Assembly (NCBI GenBank): GCA_023266575.1
Contig: JAHFPV010000008.1
Coordinates: 1-64,000, forward strand
Source: Sphingobium sp.
GTDB lineage: Bacteria > Pseudomonadota > Alphaproteobacteria > Sphingomonadales > Sphingomonadaceae
Length of the DNA stretch: 64,000 bases
Direction of reading: 5' to 3'
Part shown: piece by piece, positions 27,910 through 36,893 of the stretch
Layout: each line of letters begins with the position of its first letter
How positions within the stretch are numbered: the stretch's first letter is position 1
Position numbers and translations under genes: made by a program
Notes under the pieces: model-generated
The model's database searches: none
Seen by the model: the letters and a program-made list of their open reading frames with translations, nothing else
Told to the model about the DNA's origin: nothing

Positions 27910-30513
27910 TCAATCCAAATTCGGCCTTAAATACCGTTCCGCCGTGTCGATATCGATCCCCCGCCGCACCGCATAGTCCTCCAACTGATCACGCCCTACC
28001 CGCGCCACGCCGAAATATTCCGATTGAGCGTGGCCGAAATAGAAACCGCTAACGGCGGCGGTCGGGAGCATCGCGAAACTTTCGGTCAGCGTAATGCCGG
28101 TGGCGTGATGGGCGTCCAGCATCTCGAACAGGATCGTCTTGAGGCTATGTTCGGGGCAGGCTGGGTAGCCGGGGGCCGGGCGGATGCCGCGATATTGTTC
28201 CTTGATCAGGGCTTCGTTGGTCAGCTGCTCCCCTTCCGCATAGCCCCAGAGCGCGGTGCGGACATAATGGTGGAGGCGTTCGGCGAAGGCTTCGGCCAAG
28301 CGATCGGCCAGTGCTTTCAAAAGAATGTCCGAATAGTCATCGATCGCATTCTTGAACCGGGCCAGATGCGGTTCAATGCCGTGCATCCCGACGGCAAAGC
28401 CGCCCATCCAATCGCCGTCATGGCTGATGAAGTCGGCGAGGCACATATTCGCGCGGCCCTCGCGCTTCTGGATCTGCTGGCGCAGCATCGGCAGGGTGTA
28501 ATGTTTCTCATCCTCGACATGGACGATGATGTCGTCGCCTTCGCGGCGGCAGGGCCACAGGCCCGCGACGCCGCGCGCGACCAGCCATTTTTCGGTGACG
28601 ATCCGATCCATCATCGCCTGCGCATCGGCAAACAGGCTGGACGCGCTTTCGCCCACCACCGGATCGGTCAGGATCGCGGGATAATTGCCTGCCAGTTCCC
28701 AGGCGCGGAAGAAGGGCGTCCAGTCGATATATTGGATCAGATCCTTCAGATCCCAGTCGGGGAAGCGATGGACGCCGGGCAGGCGTGGGCGCGGGGCTTT
28801 CAGGCTCTCATCAATCTCGAACCCATTGGCGCGGGCGTCCTCCAGCGGCACGAGCGCGCTCTGTCCCTTATTCGCGCGGGCGACGCGGACATGCTCATAA
28901 TCATCCTTGGTTTTCTGGACGAAATCATCCCGCTGGGTTTCGGACACGAGCGCGGTGGCCACGCCGACCGCGCGGCTGGCGTCCAGTACATGCACCACCG
29001 GGCCGGTATAGGCAGGGTCGATGCGCAGCGCGGTGTGGACTTTGGAGGTGGTCGCGCCGCCGATCAGCACCGGCATGGTCATGCCCGCGCGCTGCATTTC
29101 GGTGGCAACCGTGACCATCTCGTCCAGCGAAGGGGTGATGAGGCCCGACAGGCCGATCATGTCGGCGTCATGATCGTTCGCGGCCTTGATGATGTCATGC
29201 CAGGGGACCATCACGCCCATGTCGACGACTTCAAAGCCGTTGCACTGCAGGACGACGCCGACGATATTCTTGCCGATGTCATGGACGTCGCCCTTGACCG
29301 TGGCCATGATGATCTTGCCCTTGCCCTTGGCGCCCGGTTCCTTGGCCGCCTCGATAAAGGGGAGAAGGTGCGCGACCGCCTTCTTCATGACGCGGGCGGA
29401 TTTGACGACCTGGGGCAGGAACATCTTGCCTGCGCCGAACAGGTCGCCAACGACGTTCATGCCGTCCATCAGCGGCCCTTCGATCACATGGATCGGCTTG
29501 TCGGCGGTCAGGCGGGCCTCCTCGGTATCATCGACCACATACATGTCGATGCCCTTGACCAGCGCATGTTCCAGCCGCTTGGCGACCGGCCAGCTGCGCC
29601 AGGCTTCGGCGGCCTTGTCCGCCACCGCGTCGGTGCCGCGATATTTTTCCGCCAACGTGACCAGGCGGTCGCCCGCTTCGGGATCGCGGTTGAGGACGAC
29701 ATCCTCGCAGGCGGTGCGCAGTTCGGGGTCGATCGTGTCATAGACGTCGAGCTGGCCCGCATTGACGATCGCCATGTCGAGGCCTGCGGGGATGGCGTGG
29801 TAGAGGAACACGCTGTGCATCGCCCGGCGGACGGGTTCGTTGCCGCGGAAGGAGAAGCTGAGGTTCGACAGGCCGCCGGAGATATGGACATGCGGGCAGC
29901 GCGCCTTGATCTCCTTGCACGCCTCGATGAAGTCGACGCCGTAATTATTATGCTCCTCGATCCCCGTCGCGACCGCGAAGATATTGGGGTCGAAGATGAT
30001 GTCCTCCGGCGGGAAACCGATGCCGACCAGCAGGTCATAGGCGCGGGCGCAAATCTCGACCTTGCGTTCCTTGGTGTCCGCCTGCCCCGTTTCGTCAAAC
30101 GCCATGATGACCGCGGCGGCGCCATAGGCCATGCATTTGCGGGCGTGGAACAGGAAGGCCTCCTCGCCCTCCTTCATGCTGATCGAATTGACGATCGGCT
30201 TGCCGGACACGCATTTGAGGCCCGCTTCGATGACTTCCCATTTAGAGGAATCGATCATGACGGGGACGCGGCTGATGTCCGGTTCCGACGTCATGAGTTT
30301 CAGGAAGGTCGTCATCGCCTCGACCGCGTCGAGCAGCCCCTCGTCCATGTTGACGTCGACGATCTGCGCCCCATTCTCCACCTGCTCGCGCGCGATGTCG
30401 ATGGCGGTGGCGTAATCGCCCGCCATGATCAGCTTCTTGAACTTGGCCGATCCGGTGACGTTGGTGCGTTCACCGATATTGACGAAGGTGGCGGTGGATT
30501 TCTGGGTGGTCAT
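27910..30513 (-). CDS. metH: Methionine synthase, pterin/cobalamin/activation module (split MetH, part 2)
   Basis: The 867-aa protein starts [20 protein letters not shown], the pterin-binding (methyl-folate) domain. Next are the cobalamin cap and the B12-binding domain with [20 protein letters not shown], whose His is the lower axial ligand. The C-terminal SAM-dependent reactivation domain contains IDWTPFF, and [13 protein letters not shown] binds SAM. It lacks the homocysteine-binding domain, which is the separate gene just upstream. Together they form the B12-dependent methionine synthase. The start at 30513 excludes a repeat-derived extension. Confidence 0.95.
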   Translation of the reverse strand: MTTQKSTATFVNIGERTNVTGSAKFKKLIMAGDYATAIDIAREQVENGAQIVDVNMDEGLLDAVEAMTTFLKLMTSEPDISRVPVMIDSSKWEVIEAGLKCVSGKPIVNSISMKEGEEAFLFHARKCMAYGAAAVIMAFDETGQADTKERKVEICARAYDLLVGIGFPPEDIIFDPNIFAVATGIEEHNNYGVDFIEACKEIKARCPHVHISGGLSNLSFSFRGNEPVRRAMHSVFLYHAIPAGLDMAIVNAGQLDVYDTIDPELRTACEDVVLNRDPEAGDRLVTLAEKYRGTDAVADKAAEAWRSWPVAKRLEHALVKGIDMYVVDDTEEARLTADKPIHVIEGPLMDGMNVVGDLFGAGKMFLPQVVKSARVMKKAVAHLLPFIEAAKEPGAKGKGKIIMATVKGDVHDIGKNIVGVVLQCNGFEVVDMGVMVPWHDIIKAANDHDADMIGLSGLITPSLDEMVTVATEMQRAGMTMPVLIGGATTSKVHTALRIDPAYTGPVVHVLDASRAVGVATALVSETQRDDFVQKTKDDYEHVRVARANKGQSALVPLEDARANGFEIDESLKAPRPRLPGVHRFPDWDLKDLIQYIDWTPFFRAWELAGNYPAILTDPVVGESASSLFADAQAMMDRIVTEKWLVARGVAGLWPCRREGDDIIVHVEDEKHYTLPMLRQQIQKREGRANMCLADFISHDGDWMGGFAVGMHGIEPHLARFKNAIDDYSDILLKALADRLAEAFAERLHHYVRTALWGYAEGEQLTNEALIKEQYRGIRPAPGYPACPEHSLKTILFEMLDAHHATGITLTESFAMLPTAAVSGFYFGHAQSEYFGVARVGRDQLEDYAVRRGIDIDTAERYLRPNLD

Positions 30514-30525
30514 GTCAGCCTTCTT

Positions 30526-30625
30526 CTCCCTCTCCCCTTCAGGGGAGAGGGCTGGGGAGAGGGGATACTGGGTGAGGTCGCGTACAGCCCCCTCTCCCAA
30601 CCCTCTCCCCTGAAGGGGAGAGGGC
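30526..30625. repeat. Inverted repeat between the two metH genes
   Basis: The arms TCTCCCTCTCCCCTTCAGGG and CCTGAAGGGGAGAGGGC are complementary, with further pairing inside. The block fills the gap between the halves of the split methionine synthase. Confidence 0.65.
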
Positions 30626-30633
30626 TTTTCAGG

Positions 30634-31680
30634 TCAGGCAGCGATGTGCATCGGCTCCAGGCCCGCCAACCGCGTCACGACCGGCAATTCCGGCACGACA
30701 CGCGGCTTATGCCCGTCCAGCGCCTTCGCCACCGCGCCGATATGGGCGGGCGTCGTGCCGCAACAGCCGCCGACCATGTTGACCAGCCCTTCGTCCACCC
30801 ATTCGCGGATCAGCCGCGCGGTGGTGGCGGGCAGTTCGTCATATTGGCCCAGCTCATTGGGCAGGCCCGCATTAGGATAGGCCAGGATCAGCGTGTCGGC
30901 ATTTTTCGACAGCTCGGCCAGATAGGGCCGCAGCAAATCCGCGCCGAACGCGCAGTTCACGCCGATAGTGAGCGGCTTCAGATGACGCAGCGAATACCAG
31001 AAGGCGTTGATGGTGTGGCCCGACAGGTTACGGCCCGACATGTCGGTGATGGTGAAGCTGAGCATCAGCGGCACGGAGCGGCCCGCCGCTTCCTCCGCCT
31101 CGCGCGCGGCCATGCCCGCAGCCTTGGCGTTCAGCGTATCGAAGCAGGTTTCGACCAGCAGGAAATCGACCCCCCCCGCGATCAGCGCCTCGCATTGCTC
31201 GCGATAATCGGCTTTGAGCGTATCATAATCGACCTCGCGGAAGGCGGGGTCGTTGACGTCGGGGGAAATGCTGAGCGTCTTGTTGGTCGGGCCGATCGAA
31301 CCGCAGACGAAGCGCGGCTTGCCGTCCTTTGCCGTCGCCTTCTCGCACGCGCTGCGCGCCAACTTGGCCGCCGCGATGTTAATGTCCCACACCAGATGTT
31401 CGCAGCCATAATCGGCCATCGCGATCTTGGTCGAGCTGAACGTGTTGGTCTCGATCATGTCCGCGCCCGCTTCCAGATAGGCGCTGTGGATACCCTCCAC
31501 GATGTCGGGCCGGGTCAGGCAGAGCAGGTCGTTATTGCCCTTCTGGTCCTTGGGCAGATCGAGATCACCGCGATAATCCGCTTCGGTCAGGCCATGCTTC
31601 TGGATCGACGTGCCATAGCCGCCATCGAAGATCAGTATCTTGTCCGCGGCCAGCGCGCGCAATGTCTGTTCAGCTGTCAT
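30634..31680 (-). CDS. metH: Methionine synthase, homocysteine-binding module (split MetH, part 1)
   Basis: The 348-aa homocysteine S-methyltransferase domain starts LIFDGGYGTSIQKHGL. Zinc ligands are Cys in GVNCAFGADLLRP and the pair in VGGCCGTTPAHI. It contains ETNTFSSTKIAMADYG and PLMLSFTITDMSGR. It is normally the N-terminal third of MetH; here it is a free polypeptide encoded before part 2. The start at 31680 is used because sequence before it is an intergenic repeat. It belongs to the operon sahR-metF-metH1-metH2. Confidence 0.95.
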   Translation of the reverse strand: MTAEQTLRALAADKILIFDGGYGTSIQKHGLTEADYRGDLDLPKDQKGNNDLLCLTRPDIVEGIHSAYLEAGADMIETNTFSSTKIAMADYGCEHLVWDINIAAAKLARSACEKATAKDGKPRFVCGSIGPTNKTLSISPDVNDPAFREVDYDTLKADYREQCEALIAGGVDFLLVETCFDTLNAKAAGMAAREAEEAAGRSVPLMLSFTITDMSGRNLSGHTINAFWYSLRHLKPLTIGVNCAFGADLLRPYLAELSKNADTLILAYPNAGLPNELGQYDELPATTARLIREWVDEGLVNMVGGCCGTTPAHIGAVAKALDGHKPRVVPELPVVTRLAGLEPMHIAA

Positions 31681-31690
31681 ATTAAAAACT

Positions 31691-31787
31691 CCGTTCGGGC
31701 TGAGCGAAGTCGAAGCCCTTGTCTGAGCGGAGGCGAAGACACCTCCCTGCGGTCGGTGGAACCCTTCGACAAGCTCAGGGCGAACGG
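31691..31787. repeat. Palindromic intergenic repeat, family A
   Basis: It begins CCGTTCGGGCTGAGCGAAGT and ends AAGCTCAGGGCGAACGG. A nearly identical ~97-bp unit lies at 44775-44872 and a shorter relative at 39976-40052. Confidence 0.75.
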
Positions 31788-31798
31788 ATGAGGATAGA

Positions 31799-32710
31799 TC
31801 ATGCCGTTCCTCCATTGCTCACCGTCGCCCGCAAGCCCAGCAAATGGCAGATCGCAAAACTCAGTTCCGCCCGGTTGAGCGTGTAGAAATGAATGTCGCG
31901 CACGCCGCCGCCATAGAGGCTGCGGCACAATTCCGCCGCGATCGTCGCCGAGACAAGCTGGCGCGAGGCGGGATGATCGTCCAGCCCTTCAAACAGGCGC
32001 CCCATCCAGCTGGGAACCTGCGTATTGCACATCGCCGCCATACGCTGGGTCGCGGCGAAATTGCTGACCGGCATGATGCCCGGCACGATGTCTGCCGTGA
32101 TCCCCGCCGCCAATGTCTTGTCGAGGAAGCGGAAATAGGCGTCGGGGGTGAAGAAGAATTGCGTGATCGCGCGGGTCGCCCCGGCGTCCAGCTTGCGCTT
32201 GAGATTATCAAGGTCGCTCTGCGCGCTGGCCGCTTCGGGATGGACTTCGGGATAGGCCGACACGGAAATTTCGAACGGATGACGCTGCATCAGCCCTTCG
32301 ACCAGTTCGGCGGCGCCCTTGTAACCGTCAGGGTGCGGCTCGAACGTGCCGCCCACTTCGGGCGGATCGCCGCGCAGCGCAACGATATGGCGCACGCCCG
32401 CTTCCCAATAGGCGTCGGCAATCTCGCCAATCTCGGCCTTGCTCGCTCCCACGCAGGTCAGGTGCGCCGCAGCCGCCAGCGGGGTTTCCCGCGCGATCCG
32501 CGCGACCGTATTATGCGTGCGCTCACGGGTCGAACCGCCCGCGCCATAGGTTACCGACACGAATTTGGGGTTGAGCGGCGTCAGCGTCTCGATCGCCGAC
32601 CAGAGCTGGGCTTCCATCTTCTCCGTCTTGGGCGGGAAAAATTCAAAGCTGACATGGCAGTCGCCCGCAAGGTCCGCATAAAGCGGGGCGACGGGATCGT
32701 TCAAAGTCAT
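31799..32710 (-). CDS. metF: Methylenetetrahydrofolate reductase
   Basis: The 303-aa TIM-barrel flavoenzyme supplies 5-methyl-THF for MetH. Typical blocks: HVSFEFFPPKTEKME at the N-terminus, FVSVTYGAGGSTRERTH, HIVALRGDPPE, ISVSAYPEVHPEA and ITQFFFTPDAYFRF. The start at 32710 overlaps the upstream sahR stop (ATGA), so the two are translationally coupled. A GTG further upstream lies inside sahR and is not conserved. Confidence 0.96.
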   Translation of the reverse strand: MTLNDPVAPLYADLAGDCHVSFEFFPPKTEKMEAQLWSAIETLTPLNPKFVSVTYGAGGSTRERTHNTVARIARETPLAAAAHLTCVGASKAEIGEIADAYWEAGVRHIVALRGDPPEVGGTFEPHPDGYKGAAELVEGLMQRHPFEISVSAYPEVHPEAASAQSDLDNLKRKLDAGATRAITQFFFTPDAYFRFLDKTLAAGITADIVPGIMPVSNFAATQRMAAMCNTQVPSWMGRLFEGLDDHPASRQLVSATIAAELCRSLYGGGVRDIHFYTLNRAELSFAICHLLGLRATVSNGGTA

Positions 32711-33678
32711 GCGGAAATCCGTCCTTCTTGCTGCTGGACAGGCGCGCTTTTGCGTCGCCCCAGCCACAGTTGCACCGTCAATTCATGGCCGGGCAAAGTG
32801 TCCACCCGTTCCAGTTGCAGGCCCGCCGCCGCGAACCAGCCTTCTATCTGCTCGTCGGAAAAGCCCAGCCGCGCATGTTGATCACGCACGCGCAATTCTT
32901 CCCGCTCGTGCGGCGCGAAGTCCGCGATCAGCACCCGGCCGTCGATCGCAGTGACGCGCGCCGCCTCCCCGATCACCTGTTCCGGCACCTGCGCATAATG
33001 CAGCACCTGATGCAGCAGGACGGTATCGACGCTGCCCGGCTCCAGCGGCAACGCGCCAAAATCGCCCAGCAGCAGCACATATTTGTCGCCCGCATCGTCA
33101 GGCAGCTTGGCCCGCGCCAGCCGCAGCATGTCCGGACTGCGATCGATCGCCGTCACCGCCTGCGCCGCGCCGCCGAACAATTCGATCATCCGCCCGGTGC
33201 CTGTGCCGATGTCGAGCAGATGGCCGATCGGTTCGCGCCCCAGCAGCGCGGTCATCGCCGCCTCGACATCCGCCTCCGCCACATGGAGCGATCGGATCGC
33301 GTCCCATTCCTCGGCATGGTCGGCGAAATAGCTCTCCGCCGCCCGCGCCCGGTCCGCCCGCACCGCCGCCAGCCGCGCCAGATCGGCCGCCTGCCACAAA
33401 GTCTCGCTATCGGACGGGGTCAGGCGGTCAAACAGCGACAGGAACGGGGCGACATCATCGCCCTTGCCCAGCCGCAGGAATACCCAATTGCCTTCCTTGC
33501 GCCGCTCCACAAGGCCCGCTTCGGCAAGGATGCGGACATGGCGCGATACGCGGGGCTGGCTTTGCCCCACGACCTGCGCGATCTCCCCCACGGCCAGTTC
33601 CATTGCCCGCAACAGATGGATGATGCGCAGCCGCGTCGGGTCGCCAAGTGCCCGGAAAATATCGAGTGCCGTGTGCAT
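32707..33678 (-). CDS. sahR: SahR-type regulator: ArsR HTH fused to a SAM-methyltransferase-like domain
   Basis: The 323-aa protein has a winged HTH of the ArsR family (about 1-100: LGDPTRLRIIHLLRAMELAV, QSQPRVSRHVRILAEAGLV). A Rossmann methyltransferase-like domain follows (about 145-300: HLLDIGTGTGRMIELF, VLLLGDFGALPLEPGS, VLLHQVLHYAQVPEQVI). This architecture next to metF and metH is that of SahR, which senses S-adenosylhomocysteine and represses methionine-cycle genes. It is the first gene of the operon, with a palindrome 9 bp before its start. Confidence 0.88.
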   Translation of the reverse strand: MHTALDIFRALGDPTRLRIIHLLRAMELAVGEIAQVVGQSQPRVSRHVRILAEAGLVERRKEGNWVFLRLGKGDDVAPFLSLFDRLTPSDSETLWQAADLARLAAVRADRARAAESYFADHAEEWDAIRSLHVAEADVEAAMTALLGREPIGHLLDIGTGTGRMIELFGGAAQAVTAIDRSPDMLRLARAKLPDDAGDKYVLLLGDFGALPLEPGSVDTVLLHQVLHYAQVPEQVIGEAARVTAIDGRVLIADFAPHEREELRVRDQHARLGFSDEQIEGWFAAAGLQLERVDTLPGHELTVQLWLGRRKSAPVQQQEGRISA

Positions 33679-33686
33679 GACTGCAT

Positions 33687-33708
33687 CATATAAAGAAATC
33701 TTTATATG
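33687..33708. promoter_or_regulatory. SahR operator (22-bp palindrome)
   Basis: CATATAAAGA and TCTTTATATG are perfect 10-bp arms with a two-base spacer, placed 9-30 bp before the sahR start. An AT-rich palindrome so close to an ArsR-family gene is the expected autoregulatory site. Known SahR sites of proteobacteria are similar inverted repeats; the exact match to a published motif is not verified here. Confidence 0.8.
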
Positions 33709-33894
33709 CGTCAATGGCCGCTATTTTTCCGCAACTGCGAACAAAAGCGCACCCGTTTCCCGCCCGGATTGCAGGAATGGGATTGCCTTGCATCAACCAA
33801 AGCATTACGAATCAACGCGCAGGCGCAATGGGGGGTGAGCTTTTCTCCGAGAGTGGTCTGCACCGTTTTTATTCTCAGAGAGGGGTTTCTGCCC

Positions 33895-34110
33895 ATGACC
33901 AAGTCTATCGCTCTTTCGCTCGTTCTCGCCGCTTCGCTCGGCCTGGCCGCCTGCTCGGGTGGCGCGGAAAACGCCGCCAACAACGCCGCCAACTCGGCTG
34001 AGAACGCGTCGAACGCTGCCGACAACGCCATGAACGCCGCGCTGAACGCTGCTGACAACGCCGCGAACGCTGCGTCGAACGCGACCAACAACGTCGCGAA
34101 CGCGATGTAA
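33895..34110 (+). CDS. Small Ala/Asn-rich repeat lipoprotein
   Basis: The 71-aa protein has a lipoprotein signal (MTKSIALSLVLAASLGLAAC, lipobox LAAC). The mature part is almost entirely short NAA/NAAD/NAAS-type repeats (AENAANNAANSAENASNAAD) to the end. AGAGAGGGG precedes the start. No enzymatic motif. The regular Ala/Asn spacing suggests an extended or coiled helical surface lipoprotein. Such genes are often mis-annotated because of low complexity. Confidence 0.75.
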   Translation: MTKSIALSLVLAASLGLAACSGGAENAANNAANSAENASNAADNAMNAALNAADNAANAASNATNNVANAM

Positions 34111-34135
34111 GTCCAGACGGACTTTTAGAATTCGG

Positions 34136-34170
34136 AAAGGGGTCGCGCCGGAAACGGGGCGGCCCCTTTT
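34136..34170 (+). terminator. Rho-independent terminator after the Ala/Asn-rich lipoprotein
   Basis: The stem AAAGGGGTCGC/GCGGCCCCTTTT has a G/C-rich loop and a trailing T-run, 26 bp after the stop codon. Confidence 0.75.
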
Positions 34171-34187
34171 CCATTGGGGACTGACCG

Positions 34188-34430
34188 ATGATCCGCACCA
34201 TCTTCATCGCAGCCGCGCTGCTGCCACTGACCGCCTGCGGTTCGGGATCGCCCGATGGCGTCGGCGGGGTCAGCGCGAGTGAAGCCAGCGCGCTCAACGA
34301 TGCAGCCGCGATGCTCGACGCGCGCACCGGCGCAGCGCAGAGCGGCGAGGTGGGCCTCAATCCCGCTGCCAGCGCGGCAGCGGGTGCCGATCGTGGCAGG
34401 GTTGCACCGCAGCCTGATCCCAAACCCTGA
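34188..34430 (+). CDS. Small putative lipoprotein
   Basis: The 80-aa protein has a lipoprotein signal (MIRTIFIAAALLPLTAC, lipobox LTAC) and an Ala/Gly/Ser-rich mature part (ASEASALNDAAAMLDART). No family recognised. It lies between two terminators, so it is its own transcription unit. Confidence 0.65.
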   Translation: MIRTIFIAAALLPLTACGSGSPDGVGGVSASEASALNDAAAMLDARTGAAQSGEVGLNPAASAAAGADRGRVAPQPDPKP

Positions 34431-34433
34431 CCC

Positions 34434-34471
34434 AAAAAGGCCGCCTCGGATGAGACGGCCTTTTCGTTTTT
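34434..34471 (+). terminator. Rho-independent terminator after the small lipoprotein
   Basis: The stem AAGGCCGCCTC/GAGACGGCCTT (one mismatch, loop GGAT) is followed by TTCGTTTTT. It starts 4 bp after the stop. Confidence 0.85.
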
Positions 34472-34526
34472 GCTTCTGCAAAATGTGTTCCCGCGCGGGA
34501 ACACGCAGTCTCACTTGCGCTAGCTT

Positions 34527-34958
34527 TTAGCAGTTGCGGTCGATCGCCCGGCCGGCCAGTGCGCCTACGCCTGCACCGATGATCGCGCCGGTCGTGCCGT
34601 CACCGCGACGGCCATAGCGGCCCGAACCCTTGCCGACCTCATTGCCCAGCAGGCCACCGGCAATCGCACCGATGATGGTGCCGCCCGTGCCATTGTCCCG
34701 GCAACGATAGCCACCGCGATAACCGCCGCGATAGGCGTTGCTGCGATAATAGCGGTCATTGCCGCGATAATAGCCGCCGTCGCCGCGATAGCCACGGTCA
34801 CCACGATATCCGCGATAGCCACGGTCGCCATAATAATCGCCACGGTCATAACCGCGATAATAGCCGTCACGGGCCATGGCCGGGGTTGCCGTCACGGCCA
34901 GGGAAGCAGCGCCCATCGCCAGAGCGGCTCCCATATTGATCAGAAACTTTATCTTCAT
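34527..34958 (-). CDS. Exported glycine-zipper protein with Tyr/Arg/Gly repeats
   Basis: The 143-aa protein has a signal peptide (ending TATPAMA), then about 60 residues of repeated RGYRGDRGY/YYRGNDRYYR units. A 2TM glycine-zipper domain (17-kDa antigen type) follows: GGTIIGAIAGGLLGNEVGKG and TTGAIIGAGVGALAGRAID. Such proteins sit in or at the outer membrane. The Tyr/Arg-rich repeat region is very basic and could bind anionic polymers; that is speculation. Confidence 0.8.
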   Translation of the reverse strand: MKIKFLINMGAALAMGAASLAVTATPAMARDGYYRGYDRGDYYGDRGYRGYRGDRGYRGDGGYYRGNDRYYRSNAYRGGYRGGYRCRDNGTGGTIIGAIAGGLLGNEVGKGSGRYGRRGDGTTGAIIGAGVGALAGRAIDRNC

Positions 34959-35094
34959 GGCGTTGCTCCTTCCAAAATTCGTCTTTTCGTCGGCGCTTCC
35001 CAGGGACGGGTTTCGCCAGTGATGAACGTCTTATGGGTGATTCGCCTTGAGCCGACCCTGAATGGGGCTGACAGCCGTTGTTAAGAGTCTGTCG
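34959..35094. other. Intergenic stretch, no gene seen
   Basis: The left part of a 310-bp gap holds the upstream region of the glycine-zipper gene (GGAGCAACGCC before its ATG) and nothing else recognisable. The right part of the gap is the palindromic element described separately. Confidence 0.4.
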
Positions 35095-35223
35095 TGAAAT
35101 GCGCGAAAGAGCGCATTTCGGTTGCCGCACCGGCCCTCACCCCCACCCGACCGCCCATTCAGGATACACTCAGTGGGCGGTCGGGTGGGGGTGAGGGCCG
35201 GTGCGGATGCGCCGAAGGCGCAT
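35095..35223 (-). repeat. Palindromic element, copy 2
   Basis: The reverse orientation of the unit at 24697-24806: a small hairpin (GAAATGCGCGAAAGAGCGCATTTC), then a long hairpin of arms CCGCACCGGCCCTCACCCCC and its complement (35125-35206) around a GGATACACTC loop. A further hairpin ATGCGCCGAAGGCGCAT (35207-35223) ends it. Confidence 0.8.
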
Positions 35224-35268
35224 TTCCAAGCTAGCAACGCCTTGCTGCGCCCTGCCTGATATTATCCT

Positions 35269-36264
35269 ATGGCGGAGGGAATGTCGCGAATCCTGATCGT
35301 CCTGGCGCTTGCCATCCTGCTGCTGCCAGCCCCGCACAACAGCAAGCCCGCTACGGTGCAGCCCGGCGCTTTGCTGGTCACCGCACGCGCGCTGCCACTC
35401 AGCGCGAGCGATCCGGCGCTGCGGCGGGTGGGGGCGCTCGACTATCTGGGCGGGTGGGAATTGCGCAGCGCCAATCCGGGCTTTGGCGGCATCTCAGCGC
35501 TGCTCGTATCGCCGCCGGGCGATGTACTGGCACTGAGTGATTCCGGCATATTGATGGGGCTGCATGTCGGGCCGGGAGAGGCACGCCGCCGCCCCTTCAT
35601 CGCCCCCCTGCCCATCCGGCCGCAGGACCGCGATCGTCCCTGGTGGGCATGGGATTCAGAATCGCTGACCCATGATCCGCTGACCGACCGCTATTGGGTG
35701 GGGTTCGAGCTGCAACAGGCGATCTGCCGCTATGCGCCCGGTTTTGCACGGGTGGAGGCGTGCCGGACCTGGCCACAGATCATGGCATGGCACCCGACCG
35801 GATCGATCGAATCGCTAGCCCGCCTGCCCGATGGCCGCTTCATGGCGATTGGCGAGATGGGGATGACGCCCGACGGCCGGCATGACATGCTGCTGTTTCC
35901 GGGAGATCCCGCCGAGCGCGATACCGCCGACCCGATCCATCTGCGCTACAGCCCGCCCCAGGGCTATCGCCCGACCGATGCGGTGGCGCTGGATGCACGC
36001 CATCTGCTGGTCCTCAACCGCCGCCTGACATTGCAGGAATTGTTCACCGCCACGATCGCGATCGTCGATCTGCCTGAACGGCTGGAACCGGGCATGGAGC
36101 TGAAAGCCCGCACCCTCGCCCGCCTCGCCCCGCCGCTGCTGGCCGATAATTTCGAGGGGCTGGCGGTGAGCCGGGAAGGCGGACGGACGATCCTGTGGGT
36201 CGTGTCCGACGACAATCACGAGTTTTTCCAGCGGACCTTGTTGCTGAAGTTCGGGCTGGATTGA
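35269..36264 (+). CDS. Esterase-like phytase-domain protein, exported
   Basis: The 331-aa protein has an N-terminal hydrophobic signal (ILIVLALAILLLPAP). The beta-propeller-like domain is of the 'esterase-like activity of phytase' type: GGISALLVSPPGDVLALSDSG, WWAWDSESLTHDPLTDRYWV, GSIESLARLPDGRFMAIGE, NFEGLAVSREGGRTILWVVSDDN. The SDDN and DSE acidic motifs fit metal binding. Hydrolytic activity is inferred from the family. A second start at 35281 is possible. Confidence 0.8.
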   Translation: MAEGMSRILIVLALAILLLPAPHNSKPATVQPGALLVTARALPLSASDPALRRVGALDYLGGWELRSANPGFGGISALLVSPPGDVLALSDSGILMGLHVGPGEARRRPFIAPLPIRPQDRDRPWWAWDSESLTHDPLTDRYWVGFELQQAICRYAPGFARVEACRTWPQIMAWHPTGSIESLARLPDGRFMAIGEMGMTPDGRHDMLLFPGDPAERDTADPIHLRYSPPQGYRPTDAVALDARHLLVLNRRLTLQELFTATIAIVDLPERLEPGMELKARTLARLAPPLLADNFEGLAVSREGGRTILWVVSDDNHEFFQRTLLLKFGLD

Positions 36265-36272
36265 GCTTTGTT

Positions 36273-36393
36273 CCCCCTCCCGTCTACGGGAGGGGGCTAG
36301 GGGGTGGGCTTGCGCGCGTGGCGTTGGCCCACCCCGCTGCGACTAAGGCGCTACGCGCCCAAGTCTCGCTGCCCCTCCCGCTTGCGGGAGGGG
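36273..36393. repeat. Intergenic inverted-repeat element
   Basis: CCCCTCCCGTCTACGGGAGGGG and CCCCTCCCGCTTGCGGGAGGGG flank a central TGGGC...GCCCA and a CGCTACGCG stretch. It resembles the other C/G-rich repeats (11880, 13959, 30526). Confidence 0.65.
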
Positions 36394-36402
36394 TGCGCAA
36401 CG

Positions 36403-36431
36403 CAAAAAAGCGGCCCGTTGCGGGGCCGCTT
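36403..36431 (-). terminator. Terminator of rpmB
   Basis: The stem AGCGGCCC/GGGCCGCT is followed on the minus strand by six T (AAAAAA at 36404-36409 on +). It lies just after the L28 stop. Confidence 0.8.
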
Positions 36432-36456
36432 CTTATGCCGAAACGAATCGAGAAAA

Positions 36457-36750
36457 TCAGGCGGCTGCGGCAGCCTGCTTCTTGACGATGTCGCGCTTCA
36501 GGCGACGGGCCTTGAGCGACAGCTTGTCGTCGCTGGTCTTGACCAGCCAATTGTCCAGGCCGCCATTATGTTCGACCGAGCGCAGACCATGGGTCGATAC
36601 GCGCAGTTTGAAGCTGGCTTCCAGCGTTTCGGAGATCAGCGAAACATTCTGGAGGTTGGGCAGGAACACCCGCTTGGTCTTGTTATTGGCGTGGGAAACA
36701 TTGTGACCCACCTGGCGACCCTTGCCGGTCAGCTCGCAAATGCGCGACAT
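36457..36750 (-). CDS. rpmB: 50S ribosomal protein L28
   Basis: The 97-aa L28 starts [20 protein letters not shown], then [15 protein letters not shown]. The C-terminus [20 protein letters not shown] has the Lys-rich end with an Ala tail. It is a single gene with its own terminator. Confidence 0.97.
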   Translation of the reverse strand: MSRICELTGKGRQVGHNVSHANNKTKRVFLPNLQNVSLISETLEASFKLRVSTHGLRSVEHNGGLDNWLVKTSDDKLSLKARRLKRDIVKKQAAAAA

Positions 36751-36893
36751 AATCAATAAACCTTGTAGTTCGGGTTCGTTCGGAAAGCCGCGCCGATAAC
36801 GGGATTCCCGCTGGCCGTCAACCCGCCGCACGGCCGGTCGCAACCCTTTTGCACGGCGAAGCGTTGTGGCCCCGTAACATATGGGAGGTTGAA

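Noticed and set aside
28024-31791. 1255-codon + strand frame across metH
   Set aside because: Antisense shadow of the split metH genes; the composition is His/Asp/Arg-rich antisense translation without any domain.
34959-35268. Possible small RNA gene in the 310-bp gap
   Set aside because: The structured part is explained by the palindromic element that also occurs at 24697; no promoter or terminator could be seen.
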